Below, piece by piece: positions 33,457 through 43,186 of a DNA stretch of 64,000 nucleotides (the first letter of the stretch is position 1; each line of letters begins with the position of its first letter). The notes below the pieces were generated by a model that was not told the DNA's origin, did not search any database, and saw only the letters and a list, made by a program, of their open reading frames with translations. The stretch is taken from NCBI RefSeq assembly GCF_019977335.1, contig NZ_AP024653.1:1054001-1118000 (forward strand). Direction: 5' to 3'. The DNA comes from Arthrobacter sp. NicSoilB4 (GTDB taxonomy: Bacteria; Actinomycetota; Actinomycetes; Actinomycetales; Micrococcaceae). The position numbers and the translations under genes are program-made.

Positions 33457-36400
33457 GTGGTTTCCCACGACGGCGGTGACTTTCTCCCCAGGACCCTGGC
33501 GGCGCTGGCGGCCCAGACCCGGCCCGCGGATACCTGCATCGGGGTTGATACCGGTTCCCGCGACCATTCCGCGGCCCTCCTCGAACAGGCCTTTGGCAAA
33601 GCCAACGTCACCGTCCTCAGCCAGGCCCGGAGCGGCATGGGCGCCGCGGTGCAGGCCGGACTCAGCGCATTGGCCCCCGGACGAGTTGCCGCCGAATGGA
33701 TCTGGCTGCTCCACGACGACGCGGCTCCCGCCCCCGAAGCCCTTGCCGAGCTTCTTCATGCCGTGGAACGCGCGCCGTCCGTCACCGTGGCCGGCTGCAA
33801 GCAGCTGGACTGGCACTCCGAGCGCCGGCTGATCGACGTTGGGCTCTCCACGAGCCGCTGGGCGGAACGGCTGACCCTCATCGACGCCGACGAACTCGAC
33901 CAGGGGCAGTACGACGGCCGCAGCGACACCTTTGCCGTCAACTCCGCGGGTATGCTGGTCCGCCGCGACGTCTGGGAGGACCTCCGCGGCTTCGACCCCG
34001 CCCTGCCGGGCACCGGCGACGATGTCGACTTCTGCTGGCGGAACCGGCTGGCCGGACACCGGGTGGTCGTCGTCCCCAGCGCCCGGATGCACCACGTCTC
34101 GCACCGTCCGAACGCCCTCGGCAACGCGACGGCGGCCCGCAAGGCCCAGGTGCACTTGCGGCTCAAGCACGCCGCCGCGTGGAAGGTGCCGCTGCACGCG
34201 GCCGGCGCACTGATCGGGAGTCTCTTCAAGCTGGTCCTGAGCATTGCCGTCAAAGACCCGGGCCACGGCTTCTCGCAGCTCCTGGCCACGTTCGGCGCCC
34301 TCGGTCGACCCGCGGCAGTAATCCGGGGCCGGCGCAACGCTGCCCGGACCCGCCGCGTCCGGCGTTCCGTCATCAAAGGGCTGCAGACTCCGCGGCGCGA
34401 GGTCTGGGCCCACCGCCGATCCCTGATGGAAGCCCTCGGTGCGGATGATTCCGGGGATGGCCCTGCCGCTAACGACCCGCTGGCCGAGCAACCAACCGGC
34501 GACTCGGTCGACGACTTCGCGGCCCTCACAACATCCGAGCGGGGCTGGGTGGGCAACGGCGCGCTGCTGGCCGTCCTGGTCACGACGGCGGCGTCCCTGG
34601 TCGGCCTGCTGAGCCTGTTCCGGGCCGAGGCAGTCTCCGGCGGCGCGCTGATTCCTGTTTCGCCGCGGCTGGGCGAGATCTGGAACCACGCCTCCGGCTG
34701 GTGGATCACCCTCAGCGCAGGACTTCCCGGCCACGGCGACCCCTTTGGCTACGTGCTGTGGGTTCTCGGCGTCCTCGGCGCCGGCAACGCCAACAGCGCG
34801 CTCGGCTGGCTGCTGATGCTGGCCATGCCGCTTTCCGCCCTCGGCGCCTGGTTCGCCGCCGGCGCCCTGACGCAGCGCCGGCGGCTGCGCCTGGCCGCCG
34901 CCCTCGTCTGGGCGGGCGCCCCGGCGCTTCTGGTGGCACTCAACCAGGGCCGTGTCGGAGCCCTGCTCGTCCACGTGATGATGCCGCTGCTGGTCCTCGC
35001 CCTGCTGCGGGCCACCGGCACCGCTGCCGGGCGAGGCCGCTACGCCGTTCCGGCCCCTGGGGAGCGGCGCTTCACCGAGTCGCCCCCGGCCAAGCCCGGG
35101 ATCAACGGCACGCCGTCCTGGACGGCCGCCGCGGCGGCAGGCCTGGCGCTGGCTGTCGTCACCGCAGCGGCCCCCTCGCTGCTGCTGCCCGCCGTCGTCC
35201 TCGTCGCACTCTGCGGCACACTTCTGGGCCGCCGCGGCCGGACCGTGTGGTGGGCGCTGCTGCCCAGCCTGGCCTTGTTCGTGCCGTTCCTGGTCTCCAC
35301 TCTGGAACGTCCCCGCGCCGTGCTCGCAGACCCCGGCCAGCCGCTTGCCTTTGACGCCGCACCGCTCTGGCAGCAGGCCCTGGGCCAGCCGTTGCGCTTT
35401 GCCGCAGGTGGCGGGCTCGCCGGCCTCCCGGTGTTCGGCCCGGACTCCGCCGTGCCGTGGGCGCTCCTGCTGGCGCTGCTGATCGGACTGCCCGCCCTGT
35501 TCCTGGCCGCCGCCGCGCTGTTCCTCCCGGGCCGGCCGCCGCGGATTGCCCGAGCACTCTGGGCGGCAGCCCTCCTGCTTCTCGCCGGCGGGTGGCTCAG
35601 CGGCCAGGTAGCCACCGGAGCCAGCGCCGATGTCATGGTGACTGCCTTCACCGGACCGGCTGTATCGGCCGCGGCCTTCGCCATCCTGGGGGCGGCGCTG
35701 ATTGGCGCGGCGGGCCTGCTGGACTCCGCCGACCGTGCCGCCGCCGCCACGACGGGCCGCAAGATCCTGCTCCGCACCACCGCCGTCACGGCCATGGTCC
35801 TCCTGCTGGCCGGACCTGTCGCCGGCCTCACAGTGTGGGCAGCGCAGAACGTCCTGACGCCGGCCGCTCCGGCCGCGGAACCGTCCGCCGCGCCCGGCAC
35901 AGGCGCGCTCGGCAGTCCGAGACTCGTGCAGCCGGCCGAGTCCCGGACCCTCCCGGCCACGGCCATAGACCGCGGCGAGGGGCCGGAACAATCCCGCACC
36001 CTCCTGATCTCCACCGGCGAAAACGGAACCTTTGACGCCACGCTGATGCGCGGCGCCGGGACCACGCTGGACGCCCTGTCCACGATCGCCTCAGCCCGGC
36101 CGATCATGGGGGAGCCGGGGCAGGAGACGGTCCGTGACGACGACGCCGTCGCGGCTTCGCTCCGCAACGTCGTGGCGACCATCGTGGCAGGCCAGGGCGT
36201 CGATCCGCGCGAAGAGCTCGAGCAGCTCGGCGTCGGCTTTGTGGTGCTGCGCGCCGCCGACACCGCGGCCCAGCTGACCGCGAGCCGCATGGACGCCGTC
36301 CCCGGGCTCGTCGCCGTCGGCAAGACCGACGTCGGCTGGCTTTGGCGCATCAGCCCCCTGAACCAGCCGGTGATCCAGGCCGCCGACGTCGCCCACCGCG

Positions 36401-36786
36401 TGCGGATCGTCGACGGCGCGGGAGCCACCGTCGGGCTGGTCCCGTCCGAGGCGGTGTCCGCCGACGCTGCGGTTCCCGCCGGGCCTGAGGGCAGGCTCGT
36501 GGTCCTGGCCGAACGCGCCGATCCCGGCTGGAGCGCCTGGATCGACGGCCGCCGCCTCACCGCCACCACGTCCGGCTGGGCGCAGGCCTTCACCCTGCCG
36601 GCGCAGGGCGGGCAGTTCAGCCTCCGCTATGAGGCGCCCTGGGCCGTCTGGGCGGGCGTGGCCCAGGCCGTCATCATCGGCCTGACCGCCCTGCTTGCCA
36701 TTCCCATGCCTGCCCGCCGGCCGAACACCGGCCTCTCCAGGGACGAAGGCTCCCTGCGTAAGGAACATCATCATGCCCAGGGATGA
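33457..36786 (+). CDS. GT2-family glycosyltransferase fused to a large membrane domain
   Basis: Protein of about 1,110 residues. The N-terminal GT-A domain (about 1-230) has HDGGDFLPRTLAALAAQTRP, the GVDTGS nucleotide-sugar motif, LLHDDAAPAPEAL and a GTGDDVDFCWRNRLAGHRVV acceptor segment. About 14 hydrophobic helices follow (about 365-800), then an extracytoplasmic domain with DPGWSAWIDGRRL and a final helix. The sugar and acceptor are unknown; envelope polysaccharide assembly is likely. The GTG at 33457 truncates the first beta strand; an ATT at 33427, overlapping the whiB stop codon, would restore VTAVVVSHDGG. The next gene overlaps the 3' end by 14 bp. Always near whiB in actinobacteria. 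Confidence 0.85.
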   Translation: MVSHDGGDFLPRTLAALAAQTRPADTCIGVDTGSRDHSAALLEQAFGKANVTVLSQARSGMGAAVQAGLSALAPGRVAAEWIWLLHDDAAPAPEALAELLHAVERAPSVTVAGCKQLDWHSERRLIDVGLSTSRWAERLTLIDADELDQGQYDGRSDTFAVNSAGMLVRRDVWEDLRGFDPALPGTGDDVDFCWRNRLAGHRVVVVPSARMHHVSHRPNALGNATAARKAQVHLRLKHAAAWKVPLHAAGALIGSLFKLVLSIAVKDPGHGFSQLLATFGALGRPAAVIRGRRNAARTRRVRRSVIKGLQTPRREVWAHRRSLMEALGADDSGDGPAANDPLAEQPTGDSVDDFAALTTSERGWVGNGALLAVLVTTAASLVGLLSLFRAEAVSGGALIPVSPRLGEIWNHASGWWITLSAGLPGHGDPFGYVLWVLGVLGAGNANSALGWLLMLAMPLSALGAWFAAGALTQRRRLRLAAALVWAGAPALLVALNQGRVGALLVHVMMPLLVLALLRATGTAAGRGRYAVPAPGERRFTESPPAKPGINGTPSWTAAAAAGLALAVVTAAAPSLLLPAVVLVALCGTLLGRRGRTVWWALLPSLALFVPFLVSTLERPRAVLADPGQPLAFDAAPLWQQALGQPLRFAAGGGLAGLPVFGPDSAVPWALLLALLIGLPALFLAAAALFLPGRPPRIARALWAAALLLLAGGWLSGQVATGASADVMVTAFTGPAVSAAAFAILGAALIGAAGLLDSADRAAAATTGRKILLRTTAVTAMVLLLAGPVAGLTVWAAQNVLTPAAPAAEPSAAPGTGALGSPRLVQPAESRTLPATAIDRGEGPEQSRTLLISTGENGTFDATLMRGAGTTLDALSTIASARPIMGEPGQETVRDDDAVAASLRNVVATIVAGQGVDPREELEQLGVGFVVLRAADTAAQLTASRMDAVPGLVAVGKTDVGWLWRISPLNQPVIQAADVAHRVRIVDGAGATVGLVPSEAVSADAAVPAGPEGRLVVLAERADPGWSAWIDGRRLTATTSGWAQAFTLPAQGGQFSLRYEAPWAVWAGVAQAVIIGLTALLAIPMPARRPNTGLSRDEGSLRKEHHHAQG

Positions 36787-38524
36787 CACCCCCGCGACAA
36801 ACACCCCAGAAACCCCCGACGACGCCGGGACGCCCGACACTGCCGGCAACTCCGCCGAGCCACCGGCGGAGCGGTCCGGCCGGCCCGAGCGACGCGCAGC
36901 CGCGCCGCTGCTGTCGCGCTGGAAGGCGTTGCCGCACGCCGGGCGGCTGGGCGGGGTCCTTTCGGCCGTCGTCCTCGTCGCCGCCGGAGGGGGACTCGTT
37001 TCCGCCACGGCGCTCTCGACCCAAGGTCCCGGCAGCAGCCGCCCGGTCGCGGCCCCCCTGGCGGCGGTCCCCGCGGGCAGCAGCATCGGCGTCTGCCCCG
37101 GACCGGCGCAGCTGCTCGAGGGAGCCCCCGTGGGCACCGATCCGCAGTTCAGCCCGGAGTCCGCGACCGCCAAGAGCGACGTAAATGCCGTCGTGCTGGG
37201 CTCCAGTGCCGGGCTCCTCCCCGGCAGCCGCCTCGCCTCGCTCGCGGGCAGCACCCTGGTGGAACTCGCCAAAGCCGCACCCGCGTCCGGAAGCCCTTCG
37301 CCAGCCGCTACCAGGCCTGCGAACGGCACCCCCGTCCCGCTGGCCGGCGTGGTCTCCCAGCGGGGCGTCGACGGCGTCAGTGTCCTGAGCGCTGATTCAC
37401 AGGCCGACCGGCAGGCTTCCGCCGGAGCGGTCATGCGCTACGCCGCCGAGGACGGGGACCTCCGCGGTTCGGCGGCCGCGGCGTGCCAGCAGCCCGCCAA
37501 CGATCTCTGGCTCATCGGCGCGAACACCGCGCTCGGCCGGACGGCCGTGCTGAACCTCACCAACACGTCCGGCAGCCCGGCCACGGTCAGCCTGGACCTC
37601 TTCGGAGCCAAGGCCCAGATCCAGGCCCCGGGCAGCCGCGGACTCCTCGTGGCCCCGGGCACCACCCGCTCCGTCGTCCTCGCCGGGCTCGCGCCGGGAC
37701 AGGAGCGGCTCAGCGTCCGCGTCCGCAGCGCGGGCGGGCCGGTGGCCGCGGTCATCCAGCAGAGCGTGCTGCGCGGGCTCACACCCGGCGGAGTCGAGTT
37801 CATCACCCCCGCCGGTGCACCTGCCATCCGCCAGGTGATCTCCGGCGTCGACATCCAGGATCCGTCCGGGCTGGCGGACCTCACGGGGAAACCCGGCTTC
37901 GGCGATGCCGGACCTGCCCTGCAGATCACCGTTCCGGGGTCCGCCGACGCTGTCGTGGCGATCAAGCTGTTCGGGCGGGACGGCCAAAAGGCCTTGCCCG
38001 GCGGCGGAGTGGTCACGGCCAAAGCCGGAGCCGTCACCGAGGTCCCGCTGTCCGGAGTGCCGGCGGGGTCCTACACCGTGGCCGTCAGTTCCGACGTCTC
38101 CTTCACCGCGGCTGCCCGCGTCACCCGGGGACTGGACGCCGAAGATGCCTCCGACTTCGCCTGGTCACCGGCCTCGACGAGGCTGGGAAGCCAACACGTC
38201 GTGCCCGTGCCAGGCACGGGCGACCGCTACCTCGTCTTCGGCGCCCCCGAGGGCAGGGCGACAATCTCCTACACGCCGGTGACGGCGGACGGAAAGGTCC
38301 GCGCGGCCGCGGCCGCCGACATTGCCGGCGGCACCACAGCATCCATCAAAGTCCCCGCCGACGACGGAGGTTCACCGATCGTCGGGTACATCGTGTCGGC
38401 CGCGGGAGATGCCGCCTTCGGGGCCGTCCTGCTGCAACAGGAAGGCAGGCAGGACATCTCCACCGTCGCGATTGCGCCCGGGGCAACGGGCCAGGAGCAG
38501 GTCCCGGTCACGCTCGGCTACTGA
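36773..38524 (+). CDS. DUF5719 family exported protein
   Basis: 583-residue protein. A disordered N-terminus rich in Thr/Pro/Glu (about 1-50) precedes a transmembrane helix (LGGVLSAVVLVAAGGGLVSA, about 60-80). The rest is an extracytoplasmic Ala/Gly/Ser-rich beta domain with repeated strands such as AVLNLTNTSGSPATVSLDLF and GLLVAPGTTRSVVLAGLAPG, typical of DUF5719. It overlaps the GT2 gene by 14 bp, so the two are translationally coupled and probably form one surface complex. Function unknown. Ends 11 bp from the convergent metallopeptidase. Confidence 0.82.
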   Translation: MPRDDTPATNTPETPDDAGTPDTAGNSAEPPAERSGRPERRAAAPLLSRWKALPHAGRLGGVLSAVVLVAAGGGLVSATALSTQGPGSSRPVAAPLAAVPAGSSIGVCPGPAQLLEGAPVGTDPQFSPESATAKSDVNAVVLGSSAGLLPGSRLASLAGSTLVELAKAAPASGSPSPAATRPANGTPVPLAGVVSQRGVDGVSVLSADSQADRQASAGAVMRYAAEDGDLRGSAAAACQQPANDLWLIGANTALGRTAVLNLTNTSGSPATVSLDLFGAKAQIQAPGSRGLLVAPGTTRSVVLAGLAPGQERLSVRVRSAGGPVAAVIQQSVLRGLTPGGVEFITPAGAPAIRQVISGVDIQDPSGLADLTGKPGFGDAGPALQITVPGSADAVVAIKLFGRDGQKALPGGGVVTAKAGAVTEVPLSGVPAGSYTVAVSSDVSFTAAARVTRGLDAEDASDFAWSPASTRLGSQHVVPVPGTGDRYLVFGAPEGRATISYTPVTADGKVRAAAAADIAGGTTASIKVPADDGGSPIVGYIVSAAGDAAFGAVLLQQEGRQDISTVAIAPGATGQEQVPVTLGY

Positions 38525-38535
38525 CCGGCCGGGTC

Positions 38536-39072
38536 CTAATAGCGCCTGCGGTAGACCGGATCCAGTGATTCGGGCGGCACACCAAGCATCTCCGCCGTGT
38601 ACTCCACCACGACGTCATGGACCAGGTCCTGGAGCTCCTCGCGGGTGCCACAGGCCTGCTCCACCACCCGGCGGTAAAGGGTGATCACGGGCCCCTCGTC
38701 CTGCGTCGCGGGGGAGTAGGCACCCATCGGAGCGGGGGCGCGGTCCGCCACGAGCTGCTCGAGCCCGGGCGGAATCTCGTCGACGGCGAAGCGAACGCCG
38801 TCCAGCGGCTTGCCCCAAATGTCGTGCAGCCGCTCGGCCGAGTCCAGGACGAAGTCGTCGAAACGGTCCGAACGGGTGCGGTAGCCCGGCAGCGTGGGCA
38901 GCATGATCTCGCCGCGGAGCCCGCGGCCGTGCCGGTTCCTCCGCCGCTGCCGGAAGCCCCTGGGCGTTGCCGTGCGCCCGGTGCCGGATGTTGCGGAACC
39001 GGCGTCGTGGCGTCCGGCGTCGGTTTCAGCCAAACGGACCGTAAATCCCGGATCGTGGTGCGATGACTGCAT
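38536..39072 (-). CDS. Metallopeptidase family protein (zincin-like, degenerate motif)
   Basis: 178-residue protein. The conserved part (about 50-178) has RGEIMLPTLPGYRTRSDRF, DEIPPGLEQLVADRAP, GPVITLYRRVVEQAC and a helix where family members carry HExxH. Here that helix reads VHDVVVEYTAEMLG, so the second His of the zinc motif is missing. The protein may be catalytically inactive or use different ligands. The first 45 residues are basic and low-complexity. It lies between DUF5719 (convergent) and DUF3499 (divergent), the context of Rv3259, and its function is unknown. Confidence 0.8.
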   Translation of the reverse strand: MQSSHHDPGFTVRLAETDAGRHDAGSATSGTGRTATPRGFRQRRRNRHGRGLRGEIMLPTLPGYRTRSDRFDDFVLDSAERLHDIWGKPLDGVRFAVDEIPPGLEQLVADRAPAPMGAYSPATQDEGPVITLYRRVVEQACGTREELQDLVHDVVVEYTAEMLGVPPESLDPVYRRRY

Positions 39073-39178
39073 ATCTCGACTCTAAACCCGGTGAATGGTT
39101 TACGCGATATGGCCCGCCCGACCCGCCGTCAGCGCGTCGGGCGGCGTCCGGGGGCCGGGGGGAGTAGTCTGTGATGTC

Positions 39179-39571
39179 GTGGGTGCAATTCGTCTCTGTT
39201 CAAGGTCAGCCTGCCGCAATTCGGCGGTGGCCACTTTGACGTACGTCTACGCCGATTCCACCGCAGTTCTGGGGCCCCTGGCAACCTACGCCGAACCGCA
39301 CTGTTACGACCTGTGTGAACAGCACGCCGGATCGCTGACCGTCCCGCGAGGCTGGGAAGTCCTGAGGCTGGCGATGCCCGCCACCCCTGCAGGTCCCGGC
39401 CCCGATGACCTCCTGGCCCTCGCCAACGCTGTCCGCGAGGCGGCGGCCTCCCGGCCGGCCGCGCCGGAATCCGGCCCCGGCCAGCGCGGTGTCCACGCTG
39501 CCCTCGAAGCCCCGGCCCCGGCCGAGGGCACCCGCCGGGGGCACCTGCGCGTCCTGCGCGAGCCTTCCTGA
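39179..39571 (+). CDS. DUF3499 family protein
   Basis: 130-residue protein with an N-terminal zinc-ribbon-like pattern: CSRSAC (Cys7, Cys12) then AEPHCYDLCEQHAG (two further Cys and two His), so a structural zinc is likely. ATLTYVYADSTAVLGPLA is the family core and VPRGWEVLRL follows. The C-terminus is disordered. The GTG at 39179 gives the family-typical start GAIRLCSRSAC; upstream in-frame codons lack similarity. Corresponds to Rv3258c, next to whiB2. Function unknown; a nucleic-acid binding role is only a guess. Confidence 0.82.
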   Translation: MGAIRLCSRSACRNSAVATLTYVYADSTAVLGPLATYAEPHCYDLCEQHAGSLTVPRGWEVLRLAMPATPAGPGPDDLLALANAVREAAASRPAAPESGPGQRGVHAALEAPAPAEGTRRGHLRVLREPS

Positions 39572-39651
39572 GCCGAAACTGGCGGTAGGCTGGGTACTGA
39601 AAATCCGTAAGCCACCGGCGCCTGCTGCGGCGCCCATCAGGAGCGTTCACC

Positions 39652-39882
39652 ATGCCGAAGATCAGTCCCGAATTGTTGTCTGTCCTGCGATGCCCCGTGA
39701 CCGGTTCTGCCCTGCTGCAGGAGGGCGAGGAACTGGTGACCACGGCGGCCGGCGCCTCCGGTGAGAAGCTGCGATACGCGATCGAGGACGGCATCCCGCT
39801 GCTGCTGCCGCCGGAACTCCTCCCTGCCGCCGCCGTCGCGCCCGCGTTCCAGCACGACGCCGGCCGGCCCGCCGCAGGCTAG
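39652..39882 (+). CDS. Trm112 family protein
   Basis: 76-residue protein with the Trm112/YcaR core: LLSVLRCPVTGSAL (Cys15) and YAIEDGIPLLLPPE. In eukaryotes and archaea Trm112 activates several methyltransferases; the bacterial role is less clear. Only one Cys of the usual zinc site remains, which is common in actinobacterial members. It sits 80 bp after DUF3499 and 114 bp before ahcY, the enzyme that removes the methyltransferase product SAH. This is suggestive of a methylation link. Confidence 0.88.
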   Translation: MPKISPELLSVLRCPVTGSALLQEGEELVTTAAGASGEKLRYAIEDGIPLLLPPELLPAAAVAPAFQHDAGRPAAG

Positions 39883-39996
39883 GCCGCCGGCCCATCGCTG
39901 GGCCTTTCGGCACCGAAGTACTTCCCAGCCACCGATAAACACGTTCCCAGGCAGCCAGGTTCCGGACCGGCCCGCCGGCCACAACGAAGGAAACAC

Positions 39997-41484
<1,488 letters not shown>

Positions 41485-41561
41485 GAGCCGTGCGGCGCGG
41501 CGGCGGCCGCCGCGTCCGTGCGCCGTTTCCTTATGCGGTTACCGTTCGCCGTTTCGCCTGG

Positions 41562-41594
41562 ATGGAGCCCCGGACCGTGTGTCCGGGGCTCCAT
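41562..41594 (+). terminator. Terminator hairpin after ahcY
   Basis: A perfect 14-bp stem (ATGGAGCCCCGGAC with its complement) and a 5-nt loop lie 77 bp after the ahcY stop, followed by TTGTG. It separates ahcY from the L,D-transpeptidase gene. Confidence 0.75.
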
Positions 41595-41721
41595 TTGTGA
41601 CCTGATCGTGGTGCAGGCAGGGCCTGCCCGCCGTGTTGCTTCGCTTATGCTGGCATAGGGAGAATCGTGAGCTCTGATGTGGGCTAGTACGCAAAAGCAG
41701 TGGGGAACACAGGAAGTGGCC

Positions 41722-42984
41722 ATGACAGAAGACAGCGGGCGTCGACGCCGGCAGCCGGGACACCGTCCCCGCAACACCGGGAAAATGCTGGCCGTCCTTG
41801 CCATTTGCGCAGCCGTCGGGGCGGGCGGTATCGGCGTCGCCACCTCTCCCGGCTGGGCCCATGCCGACATGCCCTCGGAAGCCTCGACGCCGATGCGGAA
41901 CGTGTCCGGCCTCGCCGCTCCCGTCGTGAAGCTCGTGGAGCTCGGGGTAACCCCCACCGACGGCGCCAAGGGCGTCAACCCGGCCGCCCCGCCCTCGGTC
42001 AAGGCAGTCAACGGCATTGTGAAGGACGTGGTGCTGGTACCTGTCGCCGGAGGCGACCCCGTTCCCGGTACCACGAGCCCGGACGGCTCCACCTGGACCG
42101 CCGAGGATCCGCTGGAATTCGACACGAAATACAAGTACAGCTTCACCATCGTGGACCAGGCCGGACGCGAAACGAAGAAGGCACAGACCTTCGCCACCGT
42201 GGCCAAGGCCAACGAGGCCGACGCCGCGGTGTACCCGCTGAACGGCACCACCGTAGGCTCCGGGCAGCCCATCGAAATCGTCTTCAGCGAGCCCGTGCTG
42301 AACAAGGAGGCCATGGAAAAGGCCGTCACCGTCACGGCATCCTCCGGCCAGCCGGTGGCCTGGCGCTGGTATTCGGACCGCCGTGTCCGGATCCGGCCCG
42401 AAGCATTCTGGGCCGCCAACAGTGAAATCACCGTGGACCTGAAGCTCTTCGGCGTCGACTTCGGCAACAAGATGGTCGGCAACTCAGACACCAAGGTCTC
42501 CTTCAAGGTAGGGCCGCAACGGCTCGCCGTCGTTGACGACATCACCAAGACCATGAAGGTGTACTTCGACGGCCAACTGGTCAAGACCGCGCCGGTCACC
42601 CTGGGCGACGACGAGTGGCTCTCACCAACGGGTTTCGCCGTCATCATGGAACAGGAACGCAACTCCAAGTTCAACGCCGGCAGCATCGGGTTGAAGCCAG
42701 GCGACAAGGGCTACTACCCGCCCCTGACGGTGGAATACGCCAACCGACTTACCAGCTCCGGCGTCTACGTCCACCAGGCCCTGGAATCGGCGTGGGGTGC
42801 AGTGGGCAAGTTCAACGTCTCGCACGGCTGCGTCGGGCTGCTCCCGGCCGATGCCGCCTGGTTCTTCAACAACATGAAGACCGGTGACGTCGTCCAGACC
42901 CTCAACACCGGAGCCCCGGCCGTGGAGCCGCTCGAAGGCTTCGGCGACTGGAACATCCCCTGGGCGCAGTACGCCAAGCGCTGA
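41722..42984 (+). CDS. L,D-transpeptidase with N-terminal Ig-like domains
   Basis: 420-residue exported enzyme. A basic N-terminus and a hydrophobic helix (MLAVLAICAAVGAGGIGVAT, about 21-40) form a signal anchor. Two Ig-like domains follow (LGVTPTDGAKGVNPAAPPSV; YPLNGTTVGSGQPIEIVFS), then the YkuD catalytic domain from VGPQRLAVVDD. The catalytic His lies in GVYVHQ and the Cys in SHGCVGL. It makes 3-3 crosslinks in peptidoglycan. The Asn or Arg usually following HGC-x is Gly here. The ATG at 41722 has AGGAAG 6 bp upstream. Layout matches mycobacterial LdtMt-type enzymes. Confidence 0.92.
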   Translation: MTEDSGRRRRQPGHRPRNTGKMLAVLAICAAVGAGGIGVATSPGWAHADMPSEASTPMRNVSGLAAPVVKLVELGVTPTDGAKGVNPAAPPSVKAVNGIVKDVVLVPVAGGDPVPGTTSPDGSTWTAEDPLEFDTKYKYSFTIVDQAGRETKKAQTFATVAKANEADAAVYPLNGTTVGSGQPIEIVFSEPVLNKEAMEKAVTVTASSGQPVAWRWYSDRRVRIRPEAFWAANSEITVDLKLFGVDFGNKMVGNSDTKVSFKVGPQRLAVVDDITKTMKVYFDGQLVKTAPVTLGDDEWLSPTGFAVIMEQERNSKFNAGSIGLKPGDKGYYPPLTVEYANRLTSSGVYVHQALESAWGAVGKFNVSHGCVGLLPADAAWFFNNMKTGDVVQTLNTGAPAVEPLEGFGDWNIPWAQYAKR

Positions 42985-43186
42985 CCGCAAACGACGAAGC
43001 CCGAAACCTGCCACGCTGCCCCGAGAGGCGGATGGCCGGTTTCACCCCAGCCGGACCGCTGAATCCCCGTCCTCCACGGGGTGGCACCTCGTCCGCGGCG
43101 AGGCTGTGGCGGTAGGCTCGGAAGCAGATATGTAGCGTCGCCGGGCCCCGGCCGGCGGCGCGGACGCCTACGGAAGCGAAGCTGCA

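Noticed and set aside
33424..35991. An 855-codon open frame on the minus strand opposite the GT2 gene
   Set aside because: Typical high-GC shadow: composition is Gly/Arg/Gln-rich without any domain, while the plus strand has clear GT2 motifs.
39883..39996. A SAH riboswitch in front of ahcY
   Set aside because: Only a small GC hairpin is seen; the conserved SAH-aptamer pseudoknot pattern could not be traced.
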